From positions 12,604,001-12,668,000 of the forward strand of contig JAIVEN010000023.1 of assembly GCA_026686845.1 (NCBI GenBank): a DNA stretch of 64,000 bases, written 5' to 3'. Made by a program: the position numbers and the translations under genes. Origin of the DNA: Adenanthera pavonina (taxonomy: Eukaryota > Streptophyta > Magnoliopsida > Fabales > Fabaceae). The notes beneath the pieces were generated by a model, which ran no database searches, was not told where the DNA came from, and was given only the letters and a program-made list of their open reading frames with translations. Numbering within the stretch: the stretch's first letter is position 1; each line of letters starts with the position of its first letter. Shown piece by piece: positions 37,652-50,125 of the stretch.

Positions 37652-39470
37652 TTGCATATGACCGGCGTTGGCACTAATCCCTCTCCTTGTGAGAGGGATT
37701 TAAGGCTAAATGAGATCACCATCACCGACGGATTTTTTCCCTTCCACAATAAAATTTTACAGATCCCTAACCTTGCTGTTTCTAAGAAAGAAGATCGGCT
37801 TCTGGTCCCTGAGGATCACCACTCCTCTAAGAAAGTTAGAGTAGAGGAAGACGATGTTATGTCTCAGCTTGGGCCAAGCACCCCCCAAGGGGGGAAACTC
37901 TTCTCAATCTCTTCCAGAAGGCACAGCCGTGGCCAAGGTGCCTTCCTTTAAAGATAAGCTCGTCGGTTCCAATCAAGAGTCGAAGGGGAAAGAGGATGAT
38001 GAAATAGTGTTACAAGAAGGAGATGTCACCATTGTAAGAGAGGAATCCATTCCTTCAATCTCCTTCTCAGAACGAGTCAAGGATCTTATGGAAAAAAGAA
38101 AATGAAGCACGCTATGGTTGTTAAGCTCCTTGGTCAAAATGTGGGCTACAAGACCCTCTTTAATAGGATCTTTTTGTTGTGGAAGCCGACTGGTCACTTT
38201 CAGCTAATAGAAATAGAAGGTGCTTGCTACATAGTGAAATTTGACAAGGAAGTTGACTATCTGATAGCTTTTTCTGGTGGACCATGGGTAATACTTGGAC
38301 ACTACCTCACGGTGCAACCATGGCATCCAAAATCTTCACTGATGAGGTTTTCAATTGAGAAATTTTTTGGCTGGGTACATATACCTGGTTTTGATTATTG
38401 ATATTATCACAAGAGCATACTCAGGGCGATTGGAGAGGTTCTAGGTGAGGTCCTAAAGATTGACTATACAACTAAACAGGGGGCAAAGGCTCGTTTTGCA
38501 CGAATAGCTGTCTTACTAGATCTCTCCAAGCCTTCTCCAAAATCAAGCTGGATAGGGAGACTTACTTCATTGTGTATGAAAACCTTCCCACAATCTGCTA
38601 TAATTGTGGGCATTATGGTTATCTTGATAATGGTTGCCCAAAGAAAGCTACCTAAGCTTCACCCAACACACAACCGAAAGTGGAAAACCCTTTGTGACTG
38701 ACGGTGGCGCGTGATACGATGGTGAAATTGAGCAATTTGGTCCTTGGATGCAAGTTCAGAGGAAGGGACGTAGAAACGAAAAAGCTAGCAAAAATCCTCT
38801 CTCTGACAATGCCCTCTATGCAGGTAAATCGGGTACATGGTATGCTTCACTCTCATCTTTGGAAGAAGACAATACAGAGCAAAACACAGTACCCCTAAGA
38901 CCTACAAACTTATCTAGCCTGAGCAACAGCTGTGCAATTTCACAGAAGGGGAAAGAGATTGTGACACTCCCTTGAAACACAAAATAGATAAAGGAGAAAA
39001 AGGAATTGCGCCCTCGAATTCCTAGGAAAATTGGACCTAGTGTAAGCCCAAAGGAGACAATCTTTGACTCACCAGCTTACAAAGTCAATGGAGCTAGCTC
39101 TACTCTTGAGGCAGATAAGCACATGGCTGTGACTGTTACAGATTTAAGAATGGCTCCACATTCTGTACATGGGCCTTCTGTTAGCAAGCAACTTCAACGG
39201 CCCAACTCTAATTTACCCACAAACAGGGAAAATTTACTATCCAAACCCCTGAATAAAAGTCCTTCGAAGCTGGGCATTAAGCTTCAGCCCAATGTGAAAT
39301 TTAAAAAATTAAAATCAAGATTGAAAGGACCTAATGAAGGACCGTCAGCAGACTTGAAAAAGGCAATCCTCAAGGAGCTTGATTTAACCCAAGAAGAGGA
39401 TGTGGAGTCTTTGTACCAGGACTTCCAAGATGTAGAGGTTGTCTTAGAAAGCTCTGAGATGGAGCTCTAA
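37652..39470 (+). pseudogene. LINE ORF1 (DUF4283-like plus zinc knuckle), broken
   Basis: Fragments at 37652-37951, 37854-38105, 38102-38401 and about 38402-38655, then 39006-39470, belong to one degraded ORF1. The middle piece (LLGQNVGYKTLFNRIFLLW...GPWVILGHYLTVQPW) is the DUF4283-like domain of plant LINE ORF1. A zinc knuckle CYNCGHYGYLDNGC follows near 38598, in which the expected histidine before L is tyrosine. Frame changes occur near 37880 and 38400, and again before 39006. ORF1 proteins bind the element RNA. Confidence 0.85.
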
Positions 39471-39485
39471 CTCCCTCCTTCTCCA

Positions 39486-42400
39486 ATGTCATTACTATCA
39501 TGGAATTGCCAAGGAGCTGCCTCAAGTAAGTTCCTTAGAACCCTTAAGTATTTTATTCAAGGTTATAAGCCGGAAGTGATTGCTTTTTTGGAGCCCCATA
39601 TTTCTGGTGTGACTGCAGATAAAGTCATCAAGAAGACTGGGTTTGATCGTTCACATAGAGTGGAAGCTACTAGCTTCTCTGGTGGAATTTGGCTCCTCTT
39701 GTCAGAAAGAGTGAGGCTGGATGTCATCCTCAACCATCGTCAATTCATTCTCTCAAAAGTTGAAATCCTTTCTTATGGTGATAAGTTCATGTTTGTTGCT
39801 GTCTATGCAAGCCCGCAAGCTCCTCATAGAGAATTTTTTTGGAAGGACCTCTCTTCCATCATGGGGAATTACCATCAATCGTGGTTATTGTTAGGAGATT
39901 TTAATGCCACCCTAAATGTCAGAGACAGAAGTGGGGGCACTCGGAGCATTCGAGTAGGATAAACTCTTTTGTCACTAAACAGAGCCTTATTGATTTGGGT
40001 TACTCTGGCCAAAAATTCATATGGAAACGCAGTACCCTTTCTATTAGATTGGACCGAGCCTTAGCTAATACAAACTGGGTTTCCAATCATTCTAACTCTA
40101 TAGTCCTTCACCTTCCCAGAATTCAAAGTGATCATTGGCCCATCCTGGTGAAAATAATTGCTAACAGTGAGCCTAGACCCCAAATTAGACACTTCAAATT
40201 TTTAGCGGCCTGGCTTACTCATCCAGATTTCAAGCAACTTGCCATGAATGCTTGGGATATGAACAAAGGTCTATTACAAAACATAAGCAATTTCTCTAAA
40301 GTAGCTCAGGCCTGGAATTGTGAGGTCTTCGGCAATGTAAAGCACAAAGTGAAAAGAATCACACCTTATCTTTCTGGGGTTGAGAAGGCCATAGAGGGGA
40401 ATCCCAACCCTCTCCGCTTACTTGACCTCGAACAATCCCTGAAGGTTGAATATGAAGAACTTTGTTTTTAGGAAGAGCTGATATGGATGCAGAAAGCTTG
40501 TAGTGAATGGATTAACTTTGGAGATAGGAATACTTCCTTCTATCATACCAAAGGATTAATTAGAAGACGGAAAAATATAATAGCTATGCTCAAGGACAAA
40601 AATGGGAATTGGTGCTCTAATGAAGAAGACTTGTGAACCATGGCCATGGAGTATTTCAAAAATCTATATACTGAAGACCAACCATGTCTTCATCAACCCT
40701 ATGTATCTGGTATGTTCCTCTCTTTGCCCACTGACCTTATCCTCACTCTTGAACGAACCTTAACAAAAGAGGAAGTACAGGATGCCTTGTTCGAAATGAA
40801 GCCTCTAAAATATCCTGGTGTTGATGGAATGCATGCCTTGTTCTTCCAAAGTCAATAGGACATTGTGGGAGAGTCTCTTTTTAACAAGATCAAATATGTT
40901 TTTGAAGGAGGAGATATTGAGCCTGAATTTAACCGTACTCTAATAACTCTCATACCAAAGGTGGAGCTTGCCCAATGCCTAAAAGACTTCCGCCCAATCA
41001 GTCTTTGCACTATGGTTTACAAGATCATCAATAAGATAATTGCAAACAGGCTTAAGCCTGCTATGCCCATACTCACCCTTCTATTCCAATCAAGTTTCAT
41101 TAGAGGAAGAAACATCACAGACAATGTTGTGATATCCCAAGAAGTTATATACTCAATGAGAAAAAAACAAGGAAAACAGGGTTGGATGGCTATTAAAGTG
41201 GATTTAGAAAAAGGTATTTGATAGACGTAGATGGGATTTCATAGAGGATATGCTTGTGGATGCTAAAATCCCATCTTTCTTAACACGTATCATTATGAAA
41301 TGTATAAGAGGATCATAGATGCAAACCTTTTGGAATGGGGTCCCATCTGCCACCTTCATCCCTTCAAGAGGTATACGTTAGGGGGATCCATTATCTCCAT
41401 ATATCTTTGTATTATGTATGGAACGTCTATCTTAGAAGATTGCCGCTGAAGTTGATAAAGGTAATTGGAAAACTATTAAACTTGAAAGGAGAGGCCTACC
41501 TCTCTCCCATCTCTTCTTTGCAAATGACCTCATCCTTTTCGGCTCTACCTCCTTTGGTCACCTACGTATAGTTCAAAAGGTTATGATTGATTTTTGTGCC
41601 TCATCTGGTCACCGGACTAGCAGTGCTAAGACCATAATCTTTTTATCATGTAATGTTAGCAACCAAGAAGCTTCTACTATCTGTAGTGAGCTGGGATTTC
41701 AACGTATTGATAGCTTAGGGAAGTACTTGGGTGTTCCCTTATTGCATGATATAATTACAACTAATACTTATAGCTAAATTGTTGATCAGATACAGCGAGA
41801 GCTTAATGGATGGAAAGCCAATACCTTGTCCTTTGTAGGAAGAATCACACTAGCAAAATTTGTGCTTAGCAGCATGCCCATTTATGTCATGCAATCTACT
41901 AAGCTTCCCACTGTCACTTGCTAAAAAATTGATACTCTTGTTCGAAACTTTATTTGGGGAAGTTCAGATTCTTGCAAAAAAGTTAGCCTCATTAAATGGG
42001 ATAATTTGTGCCAACAAGAAGGAATGGAGGATGTGGATTGAAAGATAGTTTAGCCCCAAATCAAGCTTTTCTCATGAAGCTAGCCTTTAGTGTTTTAGCT
42101 AAACTTGATTTATATTGGGTGCATATAATTAGAGCGAAATATGGTTAGAAAGATGATTCTTGTGGCAACTTTAATAGCAAAACTGGTTCCCACCTCTGGA
42201 AGAGTTTGTCAAGAATATGGGTAGATCTCCAATTGAATATCATCTGGAAGCCAGGTGATGGTACTAGAATCAGATTTTGGGAAGATAGTTGGATTGGAGA
42301 GCTTAGTCCTTTAAGATGGCTCTCATACACACCATTACCGGAAGCATGGCTAAGCAAACCGATTGCAAAGTTTGTGCAATCTGATAGAGAGTGGGACTGG

Positions 42401-43050
42401 GATTCCTTTTAGAGTTTACTTCCCCATTCCACCCTTATACAAATTGCTCTAATGCCACCTCCCCAGCAGCACACTGATGGTTCTACCACATGCATTTGGG
42501 CACATACTCCAAATGGAGAATGCACTATAACATTAGCTTATGCTGAATTAGAGAAAGATGGCTGGAATGATGATAATGGGAAATGGGAAATTGTTTGGAA
42601 ATTCCCAGGTGCACAAAGAATTCGAGTCTTCCTCTGGTTGGTCCTTAATGGTAAGCTCCTAACAAATAGCATGAGACTAAGTAGGCATCTCATGGATAAT
42701 GCTTCTTGCAGTATATGTGACAACAATATGGAGGATATCGATCATGTACTTAGAGGTTGCATCCTTGCTAGATCAATTTGGTAGCTCCTGATCTCAAATA
42801 GCTTATTGGCTAGTTTCCTCTCTCAATCTCTTGAAGATTGGATATTATCCAATATCCATCAGCGGCGAGAAAAGACATGGTGAATCATGTTTGGGATTAT
42901 TTGTTGGAGGCTTTGGGATGTGAGAAATAGAGTCATTTTCTCTACTTATCACACTTTAGCCCCTAGACTTCTTGGAGGAGCTTTAGCTATGATGAGCCAT
43001 ACCATGAAAGCCAACAATCTTAACCTTTTTTTGAATCAAAGATCCAATTG
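39486..43050 (+). pseudogene. LINE ORF2 (AP endonuclease, reverse transcriptase, zf-RVT), broken
   Basis: The ORF begins MSLLSWNCQGAAS, the start of the endonuclease domain, which continues to LLLGDFNA and, after a frameshift near 39945, to the SDHWPI motif (about 40127). The reverse transcriptase includes the LIPKV, DFRPISLC and KVDLEK blocks (40950-41215). Its catalytic FADD box reads FAND at 41517-41528, so one metal-binding aspartate is lost. A C-terminal zf-RVT-like region (C-SICDNNMEDIDHVLRGC) lies near 42700-42780. Stops at about 40469, 40635, 40856 and 41317, and frameshifts near 39945 and 41215, inactivate it. Confidence 0.9.
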
Positions 43051-43168
43051 CTAATTCTTTTACTTTGTACATATGTGACAGCCTGTTTTTTTATTATTGG
43101 CTGCTTTGTAATCTGGCTCTTTGATATTAATATATTCCTTATTATTAAAAAAAATATATAATGAAAAA

Positions 43169-43741
43169 TACTATAGTATAAGCTGATAAAAAATCTAATT
43201 ATTTTTTTTAATGAGTAATAATAAAATATGACTGGAATGAATAGGGTGAGGAAATAAATAAGAGCATATATAATATTTAATTTATGTACTTTTTATTTCT
43301 GTTTTTTATCCCTCTCATATAATTTAAATGATAAAAATACTTATCACATCTTGACAGAATTATAGGAGAAGCATGAAAAATTGAAGAATGTAGAAAAATT
43401 TACCATAATTTTTTATATCCGGTGGTAACAATAACAAGCACACACATAAAACAATACGCTTTGAGTTATGCAAATCATGCTATTTATACCTACAAGTTCT
43501 ATATGTTCTGCCTTTCCTTTGGGCCTGCTTATTTAAAATTTTAGCCTTACGCACCAAATATTTCCCTTGTATATTCTGCTTCTTTAAAAAAGAAAGAAAT
43601 AAAAAGGCATTAATGACTTGCCTTTTTATTCAAATATTTGGGGTCAAGTCAAAAGGTGATGGAAGGTTGGCAGGAGAAAAGCCAAAGCGCGATGCAACAT
43701 GCAAGGCATTGAAGGGTGGGCCGCTTGATGGTGTCATGGGA
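43169..43741. other. AT-rich spacer
   Basis: No feature supported between the LINE and the LTR-like element. Confidence 0.4.
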
Positions 43742-45855
43742 TGTAACATCCTAATTTTGATATATATGTATTTTATGGTCAGAGTATATTATAAATAATA
43801 TTAAAGTGTATTAGATTAATTTATAATAAATAAAAAATTCTAAATATTTAATTAAATCAGGCTCAAAATATTTTAAAATATAAAAATGGGTTTAAAAAGG
43901 ATAAAATTAATATTTATAATAAGATAAAGAAAATAATATTTTAAATATTCCAGTGCAAGTTAAAAGTATAAATGATACTGGTTATATGGGCTCTAAGAGG
44001 AAAAAGTATAAATCTAGTAAAAGGTGAGTCTCACGTAAATAGTAAGTGGCCGAGGAGATGAATAGTAAAAAAGTAAACAAGATAGGTAGACCCTACATGA
44101 AAAAGTAAAAGAGAAAGATAATGGGTCCTCCAGATAAAGTAAATAGGAAGGAAATTGAGTATAATAAAAAATCTAGATAAAAAAGTACTCAAATCAAAGT
44201 CAAATTTATCTGTAAAAGTAAAACGTATACAGTTTCTTTTTTTGATTTGACATAAAGTAAGGAGGAAAAAGTTTGACATTTTTGCCTTTCCCTACTCGCT
44301 CACAAGCCTAAAAATATCTAGAGGTATAATGGGTAATTGGTATATGAAATGTGAAAATAATTGTAAGTTCTCGTATTAAATCTCAATTTGATGGTTCATA
44401 ACTGTCAGACCTTCCTATAAATACCCCCACCCCTTCCCCATTTTCACACACACTCATGCAAGAAAAGAAAGAGGGAGCCCTCAGGGAGAAGAGAAAGAAA
44501 AATAAGAAGGAGGAAAGAGGAAGAAAAAGTAGAAAGAAAGAAGCTCCTACTCTAAATATTTTTTTTTATTTATTTAGTTTAAAATTAGTTAGAGTTTAAA
44601 CTATTTTCTTCCTCTCTTTTGTTTCTCTTTTTGGATCAAGACATGATTTTGAGGAAATAGTTTATAGTTTATGGTTAAGTTAAATTTATATGATGATAAT
44701 ACATTATTAAGTAACGTTTAATGATATTAATAGGCTCTAATCAAGTCAAAGAAGTTATTCACGAAGTAAAGAACCCAAGATTTTGAGGTTAAAACTCTGA
44801 GGTAGTAACTCTTACTCTAAGCTTTTACATTTATATATTGTGTTTATACTTTAAAAATATTGCTATGATGTTTGGCTGCTTTTTATGATTGGCTTGACCC
44901 TTTAAAGTTAAGGGCTCAGCTCCGGAATGCCCATTTGTTAAGTCGTTATGTTGCCGAAATTTCTTGTGCAATTTATAATTTTAATTATTTTTCCCAAAAG
45001 CATATGATGAAAGTATTGTGATTATGCGATATTTATGCAAAGTTTAAACTAATGTGATAATGTGATAAACTTAAATTATGTTGTTAATGAGATGTCCCCC
45101 ATCTCATCTCATATCTCCCAATGATATGGCCCAATAATGTTAAAGAAAATAATTTAGCAATGATGATGGAAGAAGAAGAATGAAGCATTATTTCTCTGTT
45201 TTTACTGTCTATTTTGATGCATTATATAAATTTAAATATGTATCAAAATTTTGTAGTTTATATGCATGGATAGATCAATGTCTCAAGAACAAAATGGCAC
45301 TGATTTGGTTGTATTTGGATTTATACAATGGTAGTTATACATGATTTACTAGAACTGCTCCAGTGATAGTTTATTTTGACCCCTGATGATATATCTTAAT
45401 GCTTTGAACAGTAGGAGTAGAATAAATGTACGAAAAAAATATAGTTAGAAAGTAGACAAGTAATTATTTCCAATAATACTAAGTATATGCCAAATGACTT
45501 TGTATGTTAAGAGAAATGAATTTTCAAAGTTAAGGATCAGATTTTCGAACAAAAATATAGACGTGAAATGAACAGTAATATGTATATAATAAACTGTATG
45601 AATCGGTACTTTAATTTCCCATTTTTTCCTGAATATTTGAGATATGCATGATTTTTAGAGACTTAAACCACTGGAAAAAAATTTTCTACATTTAGTTATA
45701 ACTTTTGAAAAATTGCTGCGTAATAAGCTGTAAACCAGTAAAAATAGTTTTGTATAATTTTAAAATTTTAATTAATTTAAATTTTTCTAAAAATATTTTC
45801 ATACATCAAATAAGTATTTTTCATGAGAAAATATTTCTAAATATAAGATGTAACA
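43742..45855 (+). mobile_element. Probable solo LTR (about 2.1 kb)
   Basis: It starts TGTAACATCC and ends GATGTAACA, the TG...CA ends common in plant gypsy LTRs. About 670 bp in there is a strong TATA box (CCTATAAATACCCCCACCC, 44415-44433) followed by a purine-rich leader (AAGAAAAGAAAGAGGGAGCC), as expected of an LTR promoter and R region. No coding sequence. The flanking 5-mers (TGGGA and TCGAG) do not match, so the borders or the solo-LTR reading may be wrong. Confidence 0.45.
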
Positions 45856-48077
45856 TCGAGGATGACAATTGTGTGTGGTCACTGATCAGATTGTAAAGTT
45901 CAAACCTCAAACAAAGTTTATTTCTGTCATGCAACTTTCCAAACACCAAATTCCAATTGCAATGCCTGGCAGGCACCCTCCCCCTTGGATCACCAATTTA
46001 TGTGTGCATGTCCAGGCTTGTCAACCCAACCCTGGGCTGGGCTACCATTGGACATCATTAATGATTTATGGGCCAGTCAGAATTGGTGCCTCACTTATGC
46101 TTCTTTCTCTTTCTTTAACCGCCAACTAATAACTGGTTCCTCAAACATTATAATGAAATTTAACAATGAATATGAATCATATCATACAAAACTTAAAATA
46201 ATAAATTGTATTTTTAAAATTTATTAAAAAATTAAAAAAATTAATGATTTATATTGATGATATCGATGTCAGTTCCTTTTCATCTTCTTTCATTTCTCTT
46301 CCATGTGTTTTAACTTTTAAGCGAGGTTAGTTCATTCTCTGAAAAAGGAGGAAAAAAAAGTGAAACAGAGACGGGGGAGAGGAAGCAACAAAAATGATGG
46401 GGCTAGAAGTGGGGTTGAAGTCGAAGGGCACCATGATGCTTTTTCTGCCAGTAGCAGTGAAGATAACTCATCAAATGATTCTCCAAAACATCAAGTGGAA
46501 TTAATCTCTGATCATAGTGCTTGATAATGGTGCTCTTGTGAATGCCAACAAGAGGCTTGTTGCTCATTTATCGCCTTTTTTTCCCCCCAATTTGTGACAG
46601 ATACCTGTGTTGCTCATTTATCGCATTTATTTGTCTTACTCTTGCTTGGTACAAGGCCTTTGTTCATTAAATATATATTCGATAAAAACCATTACCTATG
46701 TTGTCGTTTACCTCATCTTTTTTTTTTATGAAGTTTACCTATTCTCTGGTGCTTGTAAACTGTTGTTTATTGACTTGAGAAGTATAATATATCATTTACA
46801 AACCTTTTTGATATATTTTGTGCCCATTTCTTCTTGGCATTTGCAGGACATAGCCAATAATAAAACCTTCTCCAGCACATTTTCCCTTGGAATGAGGTGT
46901 AATACTTTAGGCTAAGACAATTTTTTTTTTCATAAACCTTCCTTTTTGTTTGGAGCTCTTGCATCTTGTACTGTGAGATATGTTATGATAACATATTGTG
47001 TTGGATGCATGCATATCAATCAGATTTTCTCTCCTTCTTTTTCCATTTGTTTCCTTTTTTATGATGCCTTCATTATTGTTTTACTCTTTTTATCAATCTT
47101 CATTTGATTATGATGGCCTTATTAATGGTGTTATGCATTTTAGTGAATTGAAGGGTCTATTTACAAAGATCTTATCATGCACTCCAAGGTTTTGTTTAGT
47201 TTATGCTATTTCAAAGGGAAACTATTTTCTTCACGGCCATCAGACATAAAGATCAATTAAAGCTTAACAGATGACAGTAGTGAAATTAATTGTTTGACCA
47301 ATTGCTCATTAACCCGCACATCCACCTCTCAGACAGGTTTTTTCTTGGTGTGAGTCTCATTTTTAGTTTGGAAACAGTATTCACCTTCACTCTGTTCAGT
47401 GAGGTTCGACTAACAAGTTATTATATATAGTAATAATAAACCAGAGAAATGATGATTTCGCATAAATGGTTCTTGGCTGTGATTGAATCCCAAATCCCAA
47501 CATGTAAGAAGCAAATGAGATTTAATTTTGACGATGTCAAATATGAAAACTGAAGGGAACTCTACTCATAAGAAATAAAGATGGGGACAAGATCTTAAGT
47601 TTGTGCTTATATATAAGGAACTTTTCAAGGAAGCAAAAAAAAATTTGTTTTGAGGGTAGGGGACGGGGATAGTAAACATGTATCCGCCTCATTCAAAGCC
47701 CAATAAACTACGGCAAGAAAATTTTAAATAGTTGCATATATTTCATGTTTCTTTCAGTGCCTTCTATCATAAATACATCCTACATATGCTGTATTTTGGA
47801 AATATGTCTAGAAAAATTATTTCAGTTTGATGCTACTGAGGACCCAGATATCCAGATCTAATATGGAGTAGTGAAAAGTTAATTTTTAAGTTTTGACATA
47901 TAATGTGTCCAGAAAAAAGTTTCGGCAGATAAATAAAAATTGCTTTGGCATGTTTATATCGCCATGAGATGATGGTTTGACATATTTTTATACTGATGCT
48001 TTCTTAGTTTGATTGATTTCATGCTTCTTATTGGCTGCTTCACTTATAACGCAATACTTTAGTATTTGGTTGTATAG
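45856..48077. other. Spacer with exon-like scraps, possibly Helitron interior
   Basis: It contains promoter-like TGGGCT/TGGGCC words (46034-46073), an exon-like open stretch at about 46396-46525 (reads GVEVEGHHDAFSASSSEDN), and a piece with good splice sites at about 46847-46892 (DIANNKTFSSTFSLGM). I recognise no family in them. Confidence 0.35.
46034..46073 (+). promoter_or_regulatory. Cluster of site II-like TGGGCY motifs and a CCAAT box
   Basis: CTGGGCTGGGCTACCATTGG and, shortly after, ATGGGCCAGT lie within 45 bp. TGGGCY repeats mark promoters of growth and housekeeping genes in plants. No gene follows immediately. They could be the displaced original FBL11 promoter or part of captured DNA. 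Confidence 0.35.
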
Positions 48078-48188
48078 GTTTTTGATGGAGTATATGCTTG
48101 GGTTGTTGCAAATCATGCACATGGCACTCTTGGATGTGATCCTTTACATACATCAAGAATTATTAAACTTGGTGAGACTTTTGCTCAG
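48078..48188 (+). pseudogene. Apyrase (GDA1/CD39) exon fragment
   Basis: An open 37-codon exon with an AG acceptor before it and a GT donor after it. It reads DGVYAWVVANHAHGTLGCDP and ends IIKLGETFAQ, matching the YAWV-ANY-LGTLGGDP...GIIELGGASAQ region of plant apyrases. Key glycines and serine of the nucleotide-binding motif are replaced (GGASAQ reads GETFAQ). No other apyrase exon is found nearby. The exon and intron edges show that genomic DNA, not mRNA, was copied, as happens in Helitrons. Confidence 0.8.
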
Positions 48189-48442
48189 GTATTAGCTTTC
48201 ATTATCTGTCTCTACTTGCTGCCCCAAAATTTGTAAGTCTATCATAATATTCAAAATTTTTAAGCCTATCATAATATTGAGACCCAAGTTGCTTTGTGCC
48301 ACACAACAATGTATGGCTTTTGTTTTGCATTTATATTTTGTTTTGTGAAGAAAATTATATAAACTAACAAATCTCTTAGGTAAATACTAATAGTTGCAAT
48401 TTAGGATATTTTACTTATTTGTGATTTGTTTATTTTTGCTAG

Positions 48443-48714
48443 GAAATATGAAAAATTAGGTGCACCAGAACCTTCACTTAGCATGATACCGGAGCTATGG
48501 AAATTGTTTTCAGGAGTATTCAACGACTTTTGGTGGATGAAAAACTTTTCCAAGAACCAAAGATCATGCAACATGCTAATAGATGGAGCGAATCATCTTG
48601 GATCCCCTCCCAAAGGATTACATCAGAATTGATGTAGATGCCTCTCACAGGAAGGAGGTTCTACTTAGTGATATTTTCGAAAATGATAAGGGGGTAGTTT
48701 CTGAACAAGCATAA
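48443..48714 (+). pseudogene. Unrecognised exon fragments, frame-shifted
   Basis: After a clean acceptor (TTTTTGCTAG) one frame reads KYEKLGAPEPSLSMIPELWK. A shifted frame continues SIQRLLVDEKLFQEPKIMQ, and then a third reads MERIILDPLPKDYIRIDVDA and HRKEVLLSDIFENDKGVVSE before a TAA at about 48712. The amino-acid composition is that of a real soluble protein broken by two small indels. I do not recognise the family. With 49636-49691 it may come from one captured host gene. Confidence 0.5.
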
Positions 48715-49144
48715 TTTCCTTGTAGACATTTTGCTCTTTGATCTTTGTGCTGTTGTACACTATATTGACATACTATGGAATATTTCAATGGTAAAAAGAA
48801 ATTTAATTTTGTATGAATAATTCTCATTGAGTATCCTCTTCAGAGCCTTCTAGAAAGATCAGATAAATAACAATCAAGTGATCACTTGGCAATTAAAATG
48901 AGAACTATAGCTTTAATCAGGGATGTGTTCTATGTAAGGTTATAATGTATCATAACAATCAGTGAGGAGGATGAAGGAATCACGTGATTGATGACACACA
49001 TATAATAAGTATTAGCATGTAGTTTTATACTCAAAATAAAAGCAATACAGCCTTAACTTCAATTTACTTGTCATTTATTAACAAATTTATTTGAGCCACA
49101 AGTGCATGTCCGATAATAAAGAACAAGAACATTTCAATTTACAC

Positions 49145-49345
49145 ACGTAAAAAAAAAGAAGGTTGGGGTAATAAGACAGTTTAGAACTTCATGTTCTAGA
49201 AGTATTCTTTACATTTAAAAAATTCTCTTTATGTATAGTTTTATACATGTAAAAAAGAAAAAAAGGTTGGGGTAATATGACAGTCTAAAACTTCAAATTC
49301 TAGAAGCATTCTTGGCATTTAAAAAATTCTTTTTATGTACCATTG
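49145..49345 (+). repeat. Diverged tandem duplication, 104-bp period
   Basis: GGTTGGGGTAAT at 49161 and 49265, each followed by a GACAGT-TA-AACTTCA and TTCTAGAAG--TTCTT stretch and an AAAAAATTCT tail. Confidence 0.75.
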
Positions 49346-49635
49346 ATTTAATAGTCACATATTTATGTTAATATATGTTTGTAACAATAGATTCAAGTAT
49401 ACATAATAGAAGTTATTTCTTTAGTGATATTTAAAACTTGATTTGATTAATCTTTTATGATTTCTATTGTGATATAGTTATATCTGTAAACAATTTTTTA
49501 ATTACTTATTTTTGTCAGTTTGTGTAAAGATTTTTGTATATGATAAGAATTTATATCAAGTTGCATTCATTAAAATGACATCCAATTTATAGCTATAAAA
49601 TTACAATATTACATCTGTTTTATGATTTCTGTTAG

Positions 49636-49691
49636 GATCGTGAGATCTTGGGACAAATGGGGCAAGCTGCTTTCAAATCTATGGAGAAAAG
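49636..49691 (+). pseudogene. Exon-like fragment between intact splice sites
   Basis: Acceptor TTCTGTTAG, then an open stretch reading DREILGQMGQAAFKSMEK, then donor GTAAATGA. Family not recognised. It lies inside the presumed Helitron, 300 bp from its 3' end. Confidence 0.5.
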
Positions 49692-49975
49692 GTAAATGAC
49701 GATATACAAAAGAAGAAAAATGGAGGTATATTATTGCTGCTTTATTAGTGTCAAGCATAATAATGTTAGCATAATTTTCCGTGTGTTAATAATTGTCAGA
49801 TATGAAAATAGAAGATGGAAGTACCCAACACTTGAAGCTACAATCTAATGAACATAATTAATCTTATGCAAGATAAATTAATTATTGATATTACAAATTT
49901 ATAATAATTTATTTTACCAAAATTATAAGATGTATGATTTTAATATATTATAATTTGTATAATGCTGTTGTTGAT

Positions 49976-50005
49976 CCCGTGCGTTAGCACGGGTAGCACT
50001 TCTAG
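49976..50005 (+). mobile_element. Helitron 3' terminus
   Basis: A GC-rich hairpin CCCGTGC-GTTA-GCACGGG (49976-49993) in AT-rich DNA is followed 8 bases later by CTAG (50002-50005) and a host T. Helitrons end in CTRR just after such a hairpin and insert between A and T. I could not find the TC 5' end; it must lie upstream, perhaps between 46 and 48 kb. No Rep/helicase is visible, so it is non-autonomous. Confidence 0.72.
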
Positions 50006-50010
50006 TTAAA

Positions 50011-50018
50011 TATATAAA
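50011..50018 (+). promoter_or_regulatory. Candidate TATA box of FBL11
   Basis: TATATAAA, 107 bp before the start codon, begins 5 bases after the Helitron end. The distance suits a plant core promoter, but the region is AT-rich, so chance is possible. Confidence 0.45.
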
Positions 50019-50125
50019 CAATATATTCTTGATTGAATAATTAAATATATTTAACAGTATATTTTGCCTTGCCCGATTCACAATTCTCATTCGTCAGTTA
50101 AATCGGACCTCATTGAACATAGTCC

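Larger units (their letters stand above)
37586..43155 (+). mobile_element. L1-type LINE retrotransposon, near full length, inactivated
   Basis: The insertion is bounded by a 13-bp target-site duplication ATATAATGAAAAA (37573-37585 and 43156-43168) and ends in a short A tail after GATATTAATATATTCCTTA, typical of plant L1 elements. Two damaged frames are present: a nucleic-acid-binding ORF1 and an endonuclease/reverse transcriptase ORF2. Length of 5.57 kb and both termini suggest full-length insertion. Many stops and frameshifts show it is dead. Confidence 0.93.
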
